Shown here: piece after piece, positions 51,259 through 61,341 of the stretch
Numbering within the stretch: the first letter of the stretch is position 1
How the letters are laid out: every line of letters starts with the position of its first letter
Assembly (NCBI GenBank): GCA_020638835.1
Contig: JACKHV010000004.1
Span: forward strand, 367,475 to 431,474
Reading direction: 5' to 3'
Source of the DNA: Planctomycetota bacterium
GTDB taxonomy: Bacteria > Planctomycetota > UBA1135 > GCA-002686595
Length of the DNA stretch: 64,000 nt
Made by a program: the position numbers and the translations under genes
The notes under the pieces: generated by a model
The model's input: only the letters and a program-made list of their open reading frames with translations
What the model was told of the DNA's origin: nothing
Database searches by the model: none

Positions 51259-54057
51259 CTACTCGTTGCCGATATCGTTCAGCAGCTGGTTCGCGCGGTC
51301 AAGCTGGCGTTGCCTACCGACCACGAGTGCCGCCCGGCCCGCGTCTTCCGCCCAGCGGCGTGCCGTGTCCTTGCGTCCACGCCGCAGATCGACGTCGGCC
51401 GCGACATTCAGCACCAGCGAGAGGGCGGCCTTGTTGTCGAGTTCTCTCAGAGCGACGAGGGCTGACTCGAAGCTGGTCGCGTCGCTCGAATCGCGGTCGG
51501 CGTAGGCGGCTAGCTCCAACACGGCCTCGGTCAGCGCCTGCTCGCTACCGCCAGCGAGCTGACTTGCTGCTGCTCGCAGGTCGTCCGCACGAGCACGCGC
51601 CCGGCCCGCCTCTCCTGCTTCGACCTCGACGAGCACGAGGCGCGAGAGGCACTCGAAGTGCGCCCAGTGATTCTCGAACTCGGACGCCCGAGAGCTGGCG
51701 GCGTTCAACCACGCGGCCGCTTGACCGAGATCCCCGCGGTGCCACGCGATCAAACCACGGCCCCACGCAATGTCGACGGCGGCAGATAGCGGAGCCTCAG
51801 CTTGCTCGGCTTCGGAGAGCAGCCCCTCGGCTCGATCGAGTTCCCGGCCCAGCTGGGCGAGACAACGGCCGCTGTTGGCGAGCGCACGCACCTGCGTGTC
51901 CGGCGCTGCGGAGCGGCCGGCACGCAGTGCTGCGATCGTGTGTTCCTGCGCGCGGTCGAAGCGCCCAGACTCTTCGTCCAAGACGGACAGCAGATACTCC
52001 GCAGTTCGCACCGTGGCGTGTTCCCCGAGTCCGGCCGAGGCTTCGGCCAGGGCCAGAATCTCCTCATAGAGCCGCTCGGCCTCTCGACGACCGAGACCCG
52101 CGTGGACTTTGACCGCGAGCAGCCGCACGCGCACTTGACGTTGCCGAGGTGCCTCGAGAAGGACGGCATGGCGGAGTCCTCGACGCGCGAACTCGACGGC
52201 TTCCTCGGGAGCATGCAGTCGAATGGAGCGCTCACCCGACGCGGCGAAGGCCTCCGCGGCAAGATCGTGTTCGCCGGCGAGCTGTGCCTGACGAGCGAGC
52301 AAGGGCGCGGTGTCGACGCGCGAGTCGACGCTTGCCGCCAGCGTGCGCGCGATGCGTCGATGCAGGAGCTTTCGCGTCGGCACGGACAGTTCGTCGTAGA
52401 CGGCCTGCCGCAACAGGTCGTGCGCGAAGTCGATCTCATCCGCGTCTCGAGTCCGAAGGACTCCTTGCCGTTCCAGCCGTTCGACCGCCTGCGCGATCTC
52501 GCCGGTACGCAGGCCGGTAACCTCGTACGCCAGCTCGAGCGAGAAGCTGCGGCCAAGAGCGGCTCCCACGCGCAGCAACTCACGCTCTCGGCCCCTGAGG
52601 CGGCTGAGCCGTTCGGAAATGCAGCGATTGAGCCTCTTTCCCGACTCCGTGCCGCCGCGCGCCAGCTCACTCGCGAACATCGGGTTGCCGCCGCACGACT
52701 CGACCACGGCCGAAGCGTCGACGGACGGATTGATGCTGCGCACGAGCGCACGGATATCGACTGATGCGAGCGGCTGCAGAATCAGTTGGCGAACCAACCC
52801 CTCGCGCTCGAGCACCCTGAACAAGCTCTGCGCGGCGGCGTTGTCCTCGAGTTCCCCCGAACGCGCGGATGCCACGATGAAGATGGTCCCCGACCCACGG
52901 CGGGCGATCCATGAGACCAGGGCTGCGGACGATTCGTCGATCCACTGGAGATCGTCGAGTGCCAGCAGCGTCGGGGCAGCTCCTGCGCCGAAGAGCAAGC
53001 GCTGGAGTAGCGTCTCGTAGAGCCGCTCTCGATCCGGTTCGGCGCCGTCCTCGAGCATCTCCGAGAACAGCGCGAAGGGTCGAGCTCGCTCTGCCTCATA
53101 GGCCTTCGCGTAGACGGTGTGGAAGCCTCTCGACGCGGCACGTCGAACAGCTTCGCCCAAGAGGCGAGACTTGCCGATGCCCGGCTCGCCTTCGATCCAA
53201 AGCGTTGCGCTCGACGAGTCGAGCAGCTGTTCGAGAGCGATGCACTCTTCGGTTCGCCCGAACAAGCCCACATCGCGAGGAGTGGTGTCTGGATCCGGTG
53301 CCGGCGTGTCGCTGCTCGGCGTGGACGAGCGGGGAGCCGTGTCGAGGCTACGAATGGCGCGCTCGACAGCCGGACCCGGTTCACGCCCCAACTCCCGAAG
53401 GAACAACGCTCGGCACTCAGCGACCGCCCGACGCGCATCGTCCGGGCGCCCGACGCGCCCGAGCCAGCCGATGAGGCGCGCGTGAGCCTCGCTGTCGAGG
53501 GGGTCCACCGATACCCAGGTACGTGCGTGGGCGAGGCCGCGCGCGGGGTCTTCGAAGTGCCGCGAGGTGAGAGCGGACAGCACCGACACGTGCAGGTTCC
53601 GCGCCCTCTCTCTCGCGGCCTCGAGCCATTGCCCGTAGGCGAAGCAGTCGTCGAGCTCCAGCCCCTCGAGCAACTCACCTCGAAAGCTCTCCGCGCAGCT
53701 CTCGAGCACCGAGCTCTCCAGCTCGCCGACTTTTCCACGGAGCCGCTTCGAGAGGGAGACGATGTCGACCTCCAGGGCGTCGTTTCGCAGCCGAACCTGT
53801 CTGCGATCGGCGACGATACCGGAGGCGGTCCCGTCCAAGAGGGGGCGCAGCTTCGAGAGGCTCCAGCGCAGCGCGGCGCGTGGATCGGCCGGGCCGTCCC
53901 AGAGAAGATCGCAGAGCTTCTGCCGAGAGTGCTCGCCGGGCTCGAGAGCGAGGAATCCGAGCAGAGCTCGCGTCTTCTTCGATGGCGGCAGCGGGAGACT
54001 CTCGCCCCCCTTGCAGAAATCCATCGGCCCCAGGAGTCTCAAGCTCGAGTCACTCAT
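51259..54057 (-). CDS. SARP/BTAD-AAA-TPR transcriptional regulator
   Basis: This 932-residue protein has an N-terminal OmpR-like winged helix (about 5-90, LRLLGPMDFCKGGE, TRALLGFLALEPGEHSRQKL). A BTAD helical domain lies at about 95-245 (ESFRGELLEGLELDD, WVSVDPLDSEAHARLIGW). A STAND/AAA ATPase follows (about 265-560) with Walker A GEPGIGKSRLL and Walker B LLALDDLQWIDESSA, then long TPR-like helices to the end. Such large SARP regulators switch on secondary metabolism, chiefly in actinobacteria. The composition seems less GC-extreme than its neighbours. It is divergent from the first methyltransferase copy at 54179, with only about 120 nt between them, so it may control that gene. Confidence 0.85.
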   Translation of the reverse strand: MSDSSLRLLGPMDFCKGGESLPLPPSKKTRALLGFLALEPGEHSRQKLCDLLWDGPADPRAALRWSLSKLRPLLDGTASGIVADRRQVRLRNDALEVDIVSLSKRLRGKVGELESSVLESCAESFRGELLEGLELDDCFAYGQWLEAARERARNLHVSVLSALTSRHFEDPARGLAHARTWVSVDPLDSEAHARLIGWLGRVGRPDDARRAVAECRALFLRELGREPGPAVERAIRSLDTAPRSSTPSSDTPAPDPDTTPRDVGLFGRTEECIALEQLLDSSSATLWIEGEPGIGKSRLLGEAVRRAASRGFHTVYAKAYEAERARPFALFSEMLEDGAEPDRERLYETLLQRLLFGAGAAPTLLALDDLQWIDESSAALVSWIARRGSGTIFIVASARSGELEDNAAAQSLFRVLEREGLVRQLILQPLASVDIRALVRSINPSVDASAVVESCGGNPMFASELARGGTESGKRLNRCISERLSRLRGRERELLRVGAALGRSFSLELAYEVTGLRTGEIAQAVERLERQGVLRTRDADEIDFAHDLLRQAVYDELSVPTRKLLHRRIARTLAASVDSRVDTAPLLARQAQLAGEHDLAAEAFAASGERSIRLHAPEEAVEFARRGLRHAVLLEAPRQRQVRVRLLAVKVHAGLGRREAERLYEEILALAEASAGLGEHATVRTAEYLLSVLDEESGRFDRAQEHTIAALRAGRSAAPDTQVRALANSGRCLAQLGRELDRAEGLLSEAEQAEAPLSAAVDIAWGRGLIAWHRGDLGQAAAWLNAASSRASEFENHWAHFECLSRLVLVEVEAGEAGRARARADDLRAAASQLAGGSEQALTEAVLELAAYADRDSSDATSFESALVALRELDNKAALSLVLNVAADVDLRRGRKDTARRWAEDAGRAALVVGRQRQLDRANQLLNDIGNE

Positions 54058-54178
54058 CTCAGGTCACGAGATTCTCGGGAATTCCAACGCACATTCCAAC
54101 GGAGGCTCAGTCGGTGGCCGGCGATGCTGTCCGCACGTGGGTCGGGACGAGCCCGGCCACTTGCCAAGGAGGAACAAG

Positions 54179-55041
54179 ATGACACAAGCGACGAAGTTCG
54201 ACCCGATCCGCTTCAAGGAGACGACGCGCAGCCAATGGCAGACCGCTGCCGAGGCGTGGAACGACTGGGGCGGATGCCTGTCCCGTTGGCTCGGCCCGGC
54301 CACCGAGCGGATGCTCGACCTCGCCGGGGTCCGAGAGGGCTCGCACGTCCTGGACGTCGCGGCGGGTGCGGGCGAGCAGACCATCACGACAGCGCGGCGA
54401 GTCGGTCCGGGGGGGCGCGTCCTGGCGACGGACCTGTCCTCGAACATCTTGGAGTACGCACGCCGCGCTGCCGAAGCTTTGAAGCTCTCACAGGTGGAGA
54501 CGCGGACGCTCGACGGTGAGCGACTCGACGAGCTGCCGCCGGAGAGCTTCGACGCGGTGATCTCGCGCGTCGGGATGATCTACTTCCCCGACCAACAGCG
54601 TGCGTTGCGCGGGATGCTGAACGCCTTGAAGCCGGGCGGTCGTGTGGGGGTGATCTCCTACTCGACCGCGGACAAGAACGAGTTCTTCTCGGTCCCGGTC
54701 TCGATCATTCGAGAACGCGCACAGCTCCCGCCGCCGCTGCCCGGGCAACCAGGGCCGTTCAGCCTGGGGACCGTCGAGGTCCTCTCCGATGCGCTCACGC
54801 GCGCCGGCTTCAAGGAGGTGCACGCCGAGCTGTTCGATGCCCTCGAGCTCGAGTCCGCGGCGGAGTGCTTGCGCTTCGAGAGGGAGTCCTTCGGCGCACT
54901 TCCATCAGATGCTGGGCGGCCTCAGCGACGCGGGAGCAGGAGTCGACCTGGGACGAGATCGAGGCGGCGTTGAAGCGCTTCGAAACCGCCTCAGGCTTCA
55001 GTGGGCCGTGCCAGCTGGTCATCGGTTGCGGAGTCAAGTAG
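54179..55041 (+). pseudogene. class I SAM methyltransferase, copy 1, frameshifted at 3' end
   Basis: Reading starts at the same ATG, with an AAGGAGG ribosome binding site at about 54165, as copy 2 (58719) and is identical to it through ELFDA. It lacks three bases near 54841. An extra base near 54898 (GCACTTCC instead of GCTCTCC) and another near 54932 (GCGGGAG instead of GCGGAG) throw the last 50 codons out of frame. Motif I HVLDVAAGAGEQTITTARR is intact. If the frameshifts are real, the C-terminal strands are replaced by an Arg-rich tail and the enzyme is probably inactive. Confidence 0.75.
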
Positions 55042-55512
55042 TCACCGGAACGCCGACGCCGACGCGCAGGATCCGCGCGTCGGCGCGCAGTACACCGGGC
55101 TGGATCACGCGGCACAGCCAACCGCTGCGACCGGTCAGCAGCTCGGGGAAACGACGGTCCAGCGGCTTCAGGGTGACGCAAGGCTCGCGCACGTCGTGGA
55201 TCTCGAGCACGACTCATCACCGATCGCCAGCCGGTCGCCGATCCCGAGGCGCTCCTCGTCGAGGCCTTCCGTCAGCACGTTCTCGCCGAAGGCACCGGGC
55301 GGCTCGCAGGCGACGCCGTCGCCTCGCAGTGACGCGTAGTTCTCGACCGAGAACAGGCAGACCGCGCGGTCCGCGCCTCCGTGCAGGTGGTAGCGGTGCG
55401 CGTCGCCGTCGAGCCCCAGCTCGCCGACGCGCGCTTCCGCGACGGGGTGCTTCGGGATGCCGCCCGGGCCGAGGCAGACCGCGACGACGCGGCCGCTCGG
55501 CTCAGCGGTCAT
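55034..55512 (-). pseudogene. MOSC domain protein, copy 1, one-base deletion
   Basis: It is the same gene as 59575-60054. A single G is missing near 55212 (GCACGACTC instead of GCACGAGCTC), which truncates the protein after RLAIGDE and removes the segment with the conserved Cys (REPC). The rest is nearly identical to copy 2. Its start overlaps the end of MltA copy 1. Confidence 0.75.
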
Positions 55513-56663
55513 CGCGCAGGAAGAGGTAGTACAGCTGGCCTTCGACGCGGGTCGTTCCGGCCAGCTCTTCCGCGTGGTCGCCGACACCCAAGTAGATGTC
55601 CGCGCGCCCCGCGGTGCGGATCGCGCCGCCCGTGTCCTGGTCGAGCATCACGCGGTGGTACTCCTCGCCGTCGGTGTACTCCGCCCCCGGCAAGTGCGTG
55701 TCGACGTAGACCAGCGCCCCGCGCGGGAACAAGCTCTTGTCCGTCGCCAGCGTGCGGCCACCGGTCACCTCGACGTTCAAGCTGCCGCGCGGGTTGCCCG
55801 TGATCGGCGTGAAGAAAACGAAGCGCTCGTTGCGGTTCAGGAAGTCGTCCACTTCGTCGGGGTGCTGGCGCGCCCAGCCGCGGATCGTCTTCAGGTTGAC
55901 CGTCCCGCGCTGCAGGCGACCGGCGGAGACGAGCTCGCGTCCGAGCGAGGTGTACTCGCGGCCGTTCGTCCCCGCGTAACCGAAGCGTGCCATCTGCCCG
56001 TCGGGGAGTCGCACGAAGGCGGAGCCGTTGACGTGCGCGATGAAGGCGTCGATCGGGTCCCGCAACCAGACGAGCTCGAGCCCGCGTCCGGCGAGCGTGC
56101 TGTTCGCTTCGATCACCGAGCGCGCCGGATAGGGTTCGATCCCGTCGGCCGTGCGGCGGCCCTGGATCGAGCCGTCCGAGTTCTTCACCAAGTCGTCGGG
56201 CAGCGCGTAGAGCGGGTAGGCGAACTCGGCCGTGGCGACGGAGCTCCCGTCGAGGATCGGCGTGCAGTAGCCGGTGAACAGCACGCCGCCGCCCTTCCCG
56301 TCCCAGCCGGCGCTCGTGTAGACCTGGTACTCGCGCTGCACCGCGCGCTCGAACGAGCGGGCGTCATGCGCCTCGAGCAACAGCTCGCGGAAGCGCAGCA
56401 GGCTGTCGAGCGCGCGGTGGTGCGTGACGCCCTCGATCGGGAAGAAGTTGCGCGCGTAGTCGCGGTCGGTCCACTCGATCGAGCGCTCGAGCGCGGGCAT
56501 CAGCTCGTCGCGGTCGTACCAAGCGGACGTCATCTCGGGCCACGCGCCGTCCCACTCGAGCAGCGCGGCCGCGCCGGCCGGCAGGGGGGTCTCGAAGTCC
56601 TTCTCCTTCGGCGCGACGCAGGCGGTGGCGAGGAGCAGGGAGGAGATCAGGGTCAGGCTTCAT
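55502..56663 (-). pseudogene. mltA: MltA-like lytic transglycosylase, copy 1, damaged N-terminus
   Basis: The frame is open and intact over the catalytic part from the TSAWYDRDELMPALER region to the stop at 55502. It includes VLFTGYCTPILDGS, RRTADGIEPYPARSVIEAN and the 3D-domain DTHLPGAEYTDGEEYHRVML with DQDTGGAIRTAGRADIYLG, which carries the catalytic Asp. The signal-peptide region is broken: the ATG-AAG at 56663 is out of frame with the lipobox region because several bases are missing compared with copy 2. The catalytic portion here is better preserved than in copy 2. Confidence 0.75.
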
Positions 56664-56889
56664 CGAGATATCCGGCGTCTTCGCGCTCCACCCGCTCGCG
56701 GGCGCAGGATATCCCGTGCTTGCGCGGAGTGTCTCCAGGGTGTCGAAGCAGCCGCCATCCGGTCAGCGAAGCCGACGGCGGGCGGAGGAGGCGCGGTCGA
56801 TCCACCCCCTCCCTCGACCAACCAGGCCTGAGTCTCGATCAGCCCGGGTGACTCCCGACGCAGGCTGACGCCGCGGTCGGCCGCGGTAC

Positions 56890-58640
56890 CACCACTGGTA
56901 GATCCGCATCTGGCCCGCGACCACGTTTCCAGGTGACGATCGATTCGGGTCGTCGTACCCGCGCCGGCCGCGTCGAGGAAGACGACTTCGATGCGCTCCG
57001 TCGGGCTGCCGGTGCAGAAACACGCCGTCCCTGAAGTGCGTGTGGAGATGATCGTCGCGCCCCTGCACGAGCAAGCTCGGCAGCTGCCGGGCCGTCAGCG
57101 AATCTGCGTGACGTTGAAGACGAGGTTGTCGTTCGCGACGCGACGCGGAACCGGTCGCCGCGAGGATCGCGCCGACGCCGTGGTGCTGTTCGCAGCCCTC
57201 TCCGTGGCCCGCCGACGCTGCCGCACGGGGCACAATTCTGTCTCACCGAAGCAGACCGCGACGGGTCCTGGGCGATGGACGACGGCGGTCCTGGAGAAGT
57301 CGCCGGTGACGACGCCGCTGGTTGGTTGGGCGGCGTAGACCTCGGTCACGCCGAAGGCGCCCGAGAGCGGCAGGCGCGGAGACCACCGTCGCGGGAGCCG
57401 GTCCGCAGCGCGAGGAAGCGCAGCGTGGTGACGATCGCGCTGCCGGGCGGAGCGACCGCGGGCGGGCGGGCGCGGCGAGCGCCGTAGATCGCGTGTCCCG
57501 TCGGTGATGGGCGTTGATGCCGTCCGGATCGGGAAGGAAGGTCGAAGCGAACCATGCCTCCGCGGCGAGCGTGTCGTCGCTGGAGAGCAGTTGCCGTCGC
57601 CAGTGGTCGGGTCGCAAGTCGAGCAGCGCGTCGATCGCGGAGAAGTCGACGTTCGAAGCCCCGCTGGCCGTCACGACGATCTGATGTCGATGTGCTCTCC
57701 GACTTCGACGTAGCTGTCGTCCGGCGTGAGCGAGAGGTCCGCGAGCTGCGCGGAAAGCTGCAGGCGCGAGTGGCAGGAGGAGCCCAAGTGCGGTGAAGGT
57801 GCCGGACTGCATGATGTCGTTCGGGGTTCCGGATCGGAGCGGAGTGCGACGCGACGTGCGAGCGGTCGCGAGGGAGCCAAATGCGCCGAGCCCCGCCCAT
57901 TGTGGACGAGAGCTCCCCACGAATCGCGATACGTCGAAACTGGTAGCGACGGCGGCGGCGGGCGCTGGTTGGTCGTCGCGGACCATCTTCGAGAGACGGT
58001 CGCCGAAGCCCGGTCGACTTCTGCTGCGACGAACTTGCGGACGTCCTTGTGGTCGAGGCGTCCGTCGCGCTCGAGGTCGACGGCGACCTGCCGTTCGAGC
58101 TTGGTGACGGGTCGGAGCGCGGGACACCAGCAGCGCACCGAAGTCTCGTCCTCACCCGGACCGCTCTGGTACGGGATGAAGCACAGGCAGTCCTGAGGTG
58201 GCGAGCCAGTTGGCGGTCAGGCAGGTGTAGTCCTCGCTGCCCACGGCTCCGTCGTTGTTGCTGAAGTCCGCGTCGCGCGTGGTGTTGCCGTCCCAGGCGC
58301 AGCCGCCGCTCGCGGCCAGGCTGCCGAACCAGGTACGAACCACGTCACGTCGCTGATGTCGACGTCACCAGCGTCCGCGGCGGTGTCGCCGCCTTCGAGG
58401 TCGAGCTGCAAGGTGGCGACCCAGTAGGTGCCGTCGAAGCTCAACACGAGCGGGGAGTTGTCCCACATCGTGTGTTTGCTCGTCCTTGGCGCACAGGTTG
58501 CTCCAGTTGCCGCACGGCACCTCGACGAAGCCCGCGTAGCTGCGCCAGCTGTCGAAGGCGAGCGACTCGTCAGCGATCTCGGTGCAGCACGCCGGCGACG
58601 AAGTGGATGCAGCGGTTGTCGTCGCCACGGAGACGCTGAC
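56890..58640 (-). pseudogene. heavily frameshifted secreted protein(s) with dockerin-like repeats
   Basis: Short pieces of good coding sequence on the minus strand jump between all three frames. They include SLAFDSWRSYAGFVEVPCGN, LSFDGTYWVATLQLDLEGGD, GDVDISDVTWF then GSLAASGGCAWDGNTTRDAD with GAVGSEDYTCLTANWL (dockerin-like DxDxS pattern), VAVDLERDGRLDHKDVRKFV (second dockerin-like), DDSYVEVGEHIDI, VVTASGASNVDFSAIDALLD and GAFGVTEVYAAQPTSG. These are typical of planctomycete secreted proteins with a dockerin repeat. No continuous frame of useful length exists. Either the gene is decayed or this stretch has a high insertion/deletion error rate. Confidence 0.5.
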
Positions 58641-58718
58641 CAGTTCTCAGTCGGTGGCCGGCGATGCTGTCCGCACGTGGGTCGGGACGAGCCCGGCCAC
58701 TTGCCAAGGAGGAACAAG

Positions 58719-59582
58719 ATGACACAAGCGACGAAGTTCGACCCGATCCGCTTCAAGGAGACGACGCGCAGCCAATGGCAGACCGCTGCCGAGGCGTGGA
58801 ACGACTGGGGCGGATGCCTGTCCCGTTGGCTCGGCCCGGCCACCGAGCGGATGCTCGACCTCGCCGGGGTCCGAGAGGGCTCGCACGTCCTGGACGTCGC
58901 GGCGGGTGCGGGCGAGCAGACCATCACGACAGCGCGGCGAGTCGGTCCGGGGGGGCGCGTCCTGGCGACGGACCTGTCCTCGAACATCTTGGAGTACGCA
59001 CGCCGCGCTGCCGAAGCTTTGAAGCTCTCACAGGTGGAGACGCGGACGCTCGACGGTGAGCGACTCGACGAGCTGCCGCCGGAGAGCTTCGACGCGGTGA
59101 TCTCGCGCGTCGGGATGATCTACTTCCCCGACCAACAGCGTGCGTTGCGCGGGATGCTGAACGCCTTGAAGCCGGGCGGTCGTGTGGGGGTGATCTCCTA
59201 CTCGACCGCGGACAAGAACGAGTTCTTCTCGGTCCCGGTCTCGATCATTCGAGAACGCGCACAGCTCCCGCCGCCGCTGCCCGGGCAACCAGGGCCGTTC
59301 AGCCTGGGGACCGTCGAGGTCCTCTCCGATGCGCTCACGCGCGCCGGCTTCAAGGAGGTGCACGCCGAGCTGTTCGATGCCCCCCTCGAGCTCGAGTCCG
59401 CGGCGGAGTGCTTGCGCTTCGAGAGGGAGTCCTTCGGCGCTCTCCATCAGATGCTGGGAGGCCTCAGCGACGCGGAGCAGGAGTCGACCTGGAGTGAGAT
59501 CGAGGCGGCGTTGAAGCGCTTCGAAACCGCCTCGGGCTTCAGTGGGCCGTGCCAGCTGGTCATCGGTTGCGGAGTCAAGTAG
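58719..59582 (+). CDS. class I SAM-dependent methyltransferase, copy 2 (intact)
   Basis: This 287-residue methyltransferase has motif I HVLDVAAGAGEQTITTARR (about 58-76), the acidic residue in RVLATDLSSNILEYARRAA, DAVISRVGMIYFPDQQRAL (motif II/III region) and KPGGRVGVISYS. It resembles UbiE/arsenite-methyltransferase-like small-molecule enzymes. The ATG at 58719 has an AAGGAGG site 8 nt upstream. Its stop overlaps the stop of the MOSC gene on the other strand by 8 bases. The substrate is unknown. The copy at 54179 lies next to the SARP regulator, which hints at regulation by it. Confidence 0.87.
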   Translation: MTQATKFDPIRFKETTRSQWQTAAEAWNDWGGCLSRWLGPATERMLDLAGVREGSHVLDVAAGAGEQTITTARRVGPGGRVLATDLSSNILEYARRAAEALKLSQVETRTLDGERLDELPPESFDAVISRVGMIYFPDQQRALRGMLNALKPGGRVGVISYSTADKNEFFSVPVSIIRERAQLPPPLPGQPGPFSLGTVEVLSDALTRAGFKEVHAELFDAPLELESAAECLRFERESFGALHQMLGGLSDAEQESTWSEIEAALKRFETASGFSGPCQLVIGCGVK

Positions 59583-60054
59583 TCACCGGAACGCCGACGC
59601 CGACGCGCAGGATCCGCGCGTCGGCGCGCAGTACGCCGGGCTGGATCACGCGGCACAGCCAACCGCTGCGACCGGTCAGCAGCTCGGGGAAACGACGGTC
59701 CAGCGGCTTCAGGGTGACGCAAGGCTCGCGCACGTCGTGGATCTCGAGCACGAGCTCATCACCGATCGCCAGCCGGTCGCCGATCCCGAGGCGCTCCTCG
59801 TCGAGGCCTTCCGTCAGCACGTTCTCGCCGAAGGCACCGGGCGGCTCGCAGGCGACGCCGTCGCCTCGCAGTGACGCGTAGTTCTCGACCGAGAACAGGC
59901 AGACCGCGCGGTCCGCGCCTCCGTGCAGGTGGTAGCGGTGCGCGTCGCCGTCGAGCCCCAGCTCGCCGACGCGCGCTTCCGCGACGGGGTGCTTCGGGAT
60001 GCCGCCCGGGCCGAGGCAGACCGCGACGACGCGGCCGCTCGGCTCAGCGGTCAT
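59575..60054 (-). CDS. MOSC domain-containing protein, copy 2 (intact)
   Basis: This 159-residue protein has the features of MOSC domains: PKHPVAEARVGELGLDGDAH near the N-terminus, RAVCLFSVENYASLRGDG, PGAFGENVLTEGLDEERLGI and the conserved cysteine in VREPCVTLKPLDRRF. The family handles molybdenum cofactor or sulfur carriers (YiiM/YuaD-like). The ATG at 60054 overlaps the MltA stop at 60044-60046, giving a two-gene unit. The whole fold is present and in frame, which is not so in copy 1. Confidence 0.85.
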   Translation of the reverse strand: MTAEPSGRVVAVCLGPGGIPKHPVAEARVGELGLDGDAHRYHLHGGADRAVCLFSVENYASLRGDGVACEPPGAFGENVLTEGLDEERLGIGDRLAIGDELVLEIHDVREPCVTLKPLDRRFPELLTGRSGWLCRVIQPGVLRADARILRVGVGVPVTT

Positions 60055-61214
60055 CGCGCAGGAAGAGGTAGTACAGCTGGCCTTCGACGCGGGTCGTTCC
60101 GGCCAGCTCTTCCGCGTGGTCGCCGACACCCAAGTAGATGTCCGCGCGCCCCGCGGTGCGGATCGCGCCGCCCGTGTCCTGGTCGAGCATCACGCGGTGG
60201 TACTCCTCTCGCCGTCGGTGTACTCCGCCCCGGCAAGTGCGTGCGTCGACGTAGACCAGCGCCCCGCGCGGGAACAAGCTCTTGTCCGTCGCCAGCGTGC
60301 GGCCACCGGTCACCTCGACGTTCTGCTGCCGCGCGGGTTGCCCGTGATCGGCGTGAAGAAAACGAAGCGCTCGTTGCGGTTCAGGAAGTCGTCCACTTCG
60401 TCGGGGTGCTGGCGCGCCCAGCCGCGGATCGTCTTCAGGTTGACCGTCCCGCGCTGCAGGCGACCGGCGGAGACGAGCTCGCGTCCGAGCGAGGTGTACT
60501 CGCGGCCGTTCGTCCCCGCGTAACCGAAGCGTGCCATCTGCCCGTCGGGGAGTCGCACGAAGGCGGAGCCGTTGACGTGCGCGATGAAGGCGTCGATCGG
60601 GTCCCGCAACCAGACGAGCTCGAGCCCGCGTCCGGCGAGCGTGCTGTTCGCTTCGATCACCGAGCGCGCCGGATAGGGTTCGATCCCGTCGGCCGTGCGG
60701 CGGCCTGGATCGAGCCGTCCGAGTTCTTCACCAAGTCGTCGGGCAGCGCGTAGAGCGGGTAGGCGAACTCGGCCGTGGCGACGGAGCTCCCGTCGAGGAT
60801 CGGCGTGCAGTAGCCGGTGAACAGCACGCCGCCGCCCTTCCCGTCCCAGCCGGCGCTCGTGTAGACCTGGTACTCGCGCTGCACCGCGCGCTCGAACGAG
60901 CGGGCGTCATGCGCCTCGAGCAACAGCTCGCGGAAGCGCAGCAGGCTGTCGAGCGCGCGGTGGTGCGTGACGCCCTCGATCGGGAAGAAGTTGCGCGCGT
61001 AGTCGCGGTCGGTCCACTCGATCGAGCGCTCGAGCGCGGGCATCAGCTCGTCGCGGTCGTACCAAGCGGACGTCATCTCGGGCCACGCGCCGTCCCACTC
61101 GAGCAGCGCGGCCGCGCCGGCCGGCAGGGGGGTCTCGAAGTCCTTCTCCTTCGGCGCGACGCAGGCGGTGGCGAGGAGCAGGGCGAGGGGGATCAGGGTC
61201 GAGAAGCGCTTCAT
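60044..61214 (-). pseudogene. mltA: MltA-like lytic transglycosylase lipoprotein, copy 2, several frameshifts
   Basis: The N-terminus is complete: signal peptide and lipobox LLATAC (about 16-20), then KEKDFETPLPAGAAALLEWD and RDYARNFFPIEGVTHHRAL. Frame breaks occur near 60702 (one C missing), 60323 (AAG to T change), 60240, 60230 and 60209 relative to copy 1. Joined with the good parts of copy 1 it makes a full MltA of about 390 residues with GYCTPILDGS and the 3D-domain Asp. MltA cleaves peptidoglycan glycan strands between N-acetylmuramic acid and N-acetylglucosamine and forms 1,6-anhydro ends. It is anchored in the outer membrane. Confidence 0.75.
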
Positions 61215-61281
61215 GGGCGCAGGATATCCCGTGCTTGGAAGTGTCTCCAGATCGCAGCCGCGTCCCGGCCTCCCCCGACAC

Positions 61282-61319
61282 GAGGGAGGGGGCGGCGCGG
61301 ATCGCGCCACCCCCTCCTC
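61282..61319. terminator. GC-rich hairpin between MltA and the following gene
   Basis: The arms GAGGGAGGGGGCGGCGCG and CGCGCCACCCCCTCCTC pair with one bulge and one wobble around GAT. A decayed version can be seen in copy 1 at about 56770-56815. Confidence 0.45.
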
Positions 61320-61341
61320 AGCAACCAGGCCCGAGTCTCGA

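Larger units (their letters stand above)
54106..56884. repeat. direct duplication, copy 1 (methyltransferase, MOSC, MltA)
   Basis: This segment matches 58646-61391 base for base over its first roughly 740 bp at a constant offset of 4540. After that it is nearly identical with scattered indels and a few substitutions. The right end decays at about 56660-56884, where the copy 2 sequence is still recognisable in fragments. The two copies have the same orientation. It may be a real tandem duplication or two uncollapsed versions of one locus. Confidence 0.85.

Noticed and set aside
51259..54057. Biosynthetic gene cluster controlled by the SARP regulator
   Set aside because: No synthase, NRPS, PKS, RiPP or terpene gene lies within the window. 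Neighbours are housekeeping or envelope genes.
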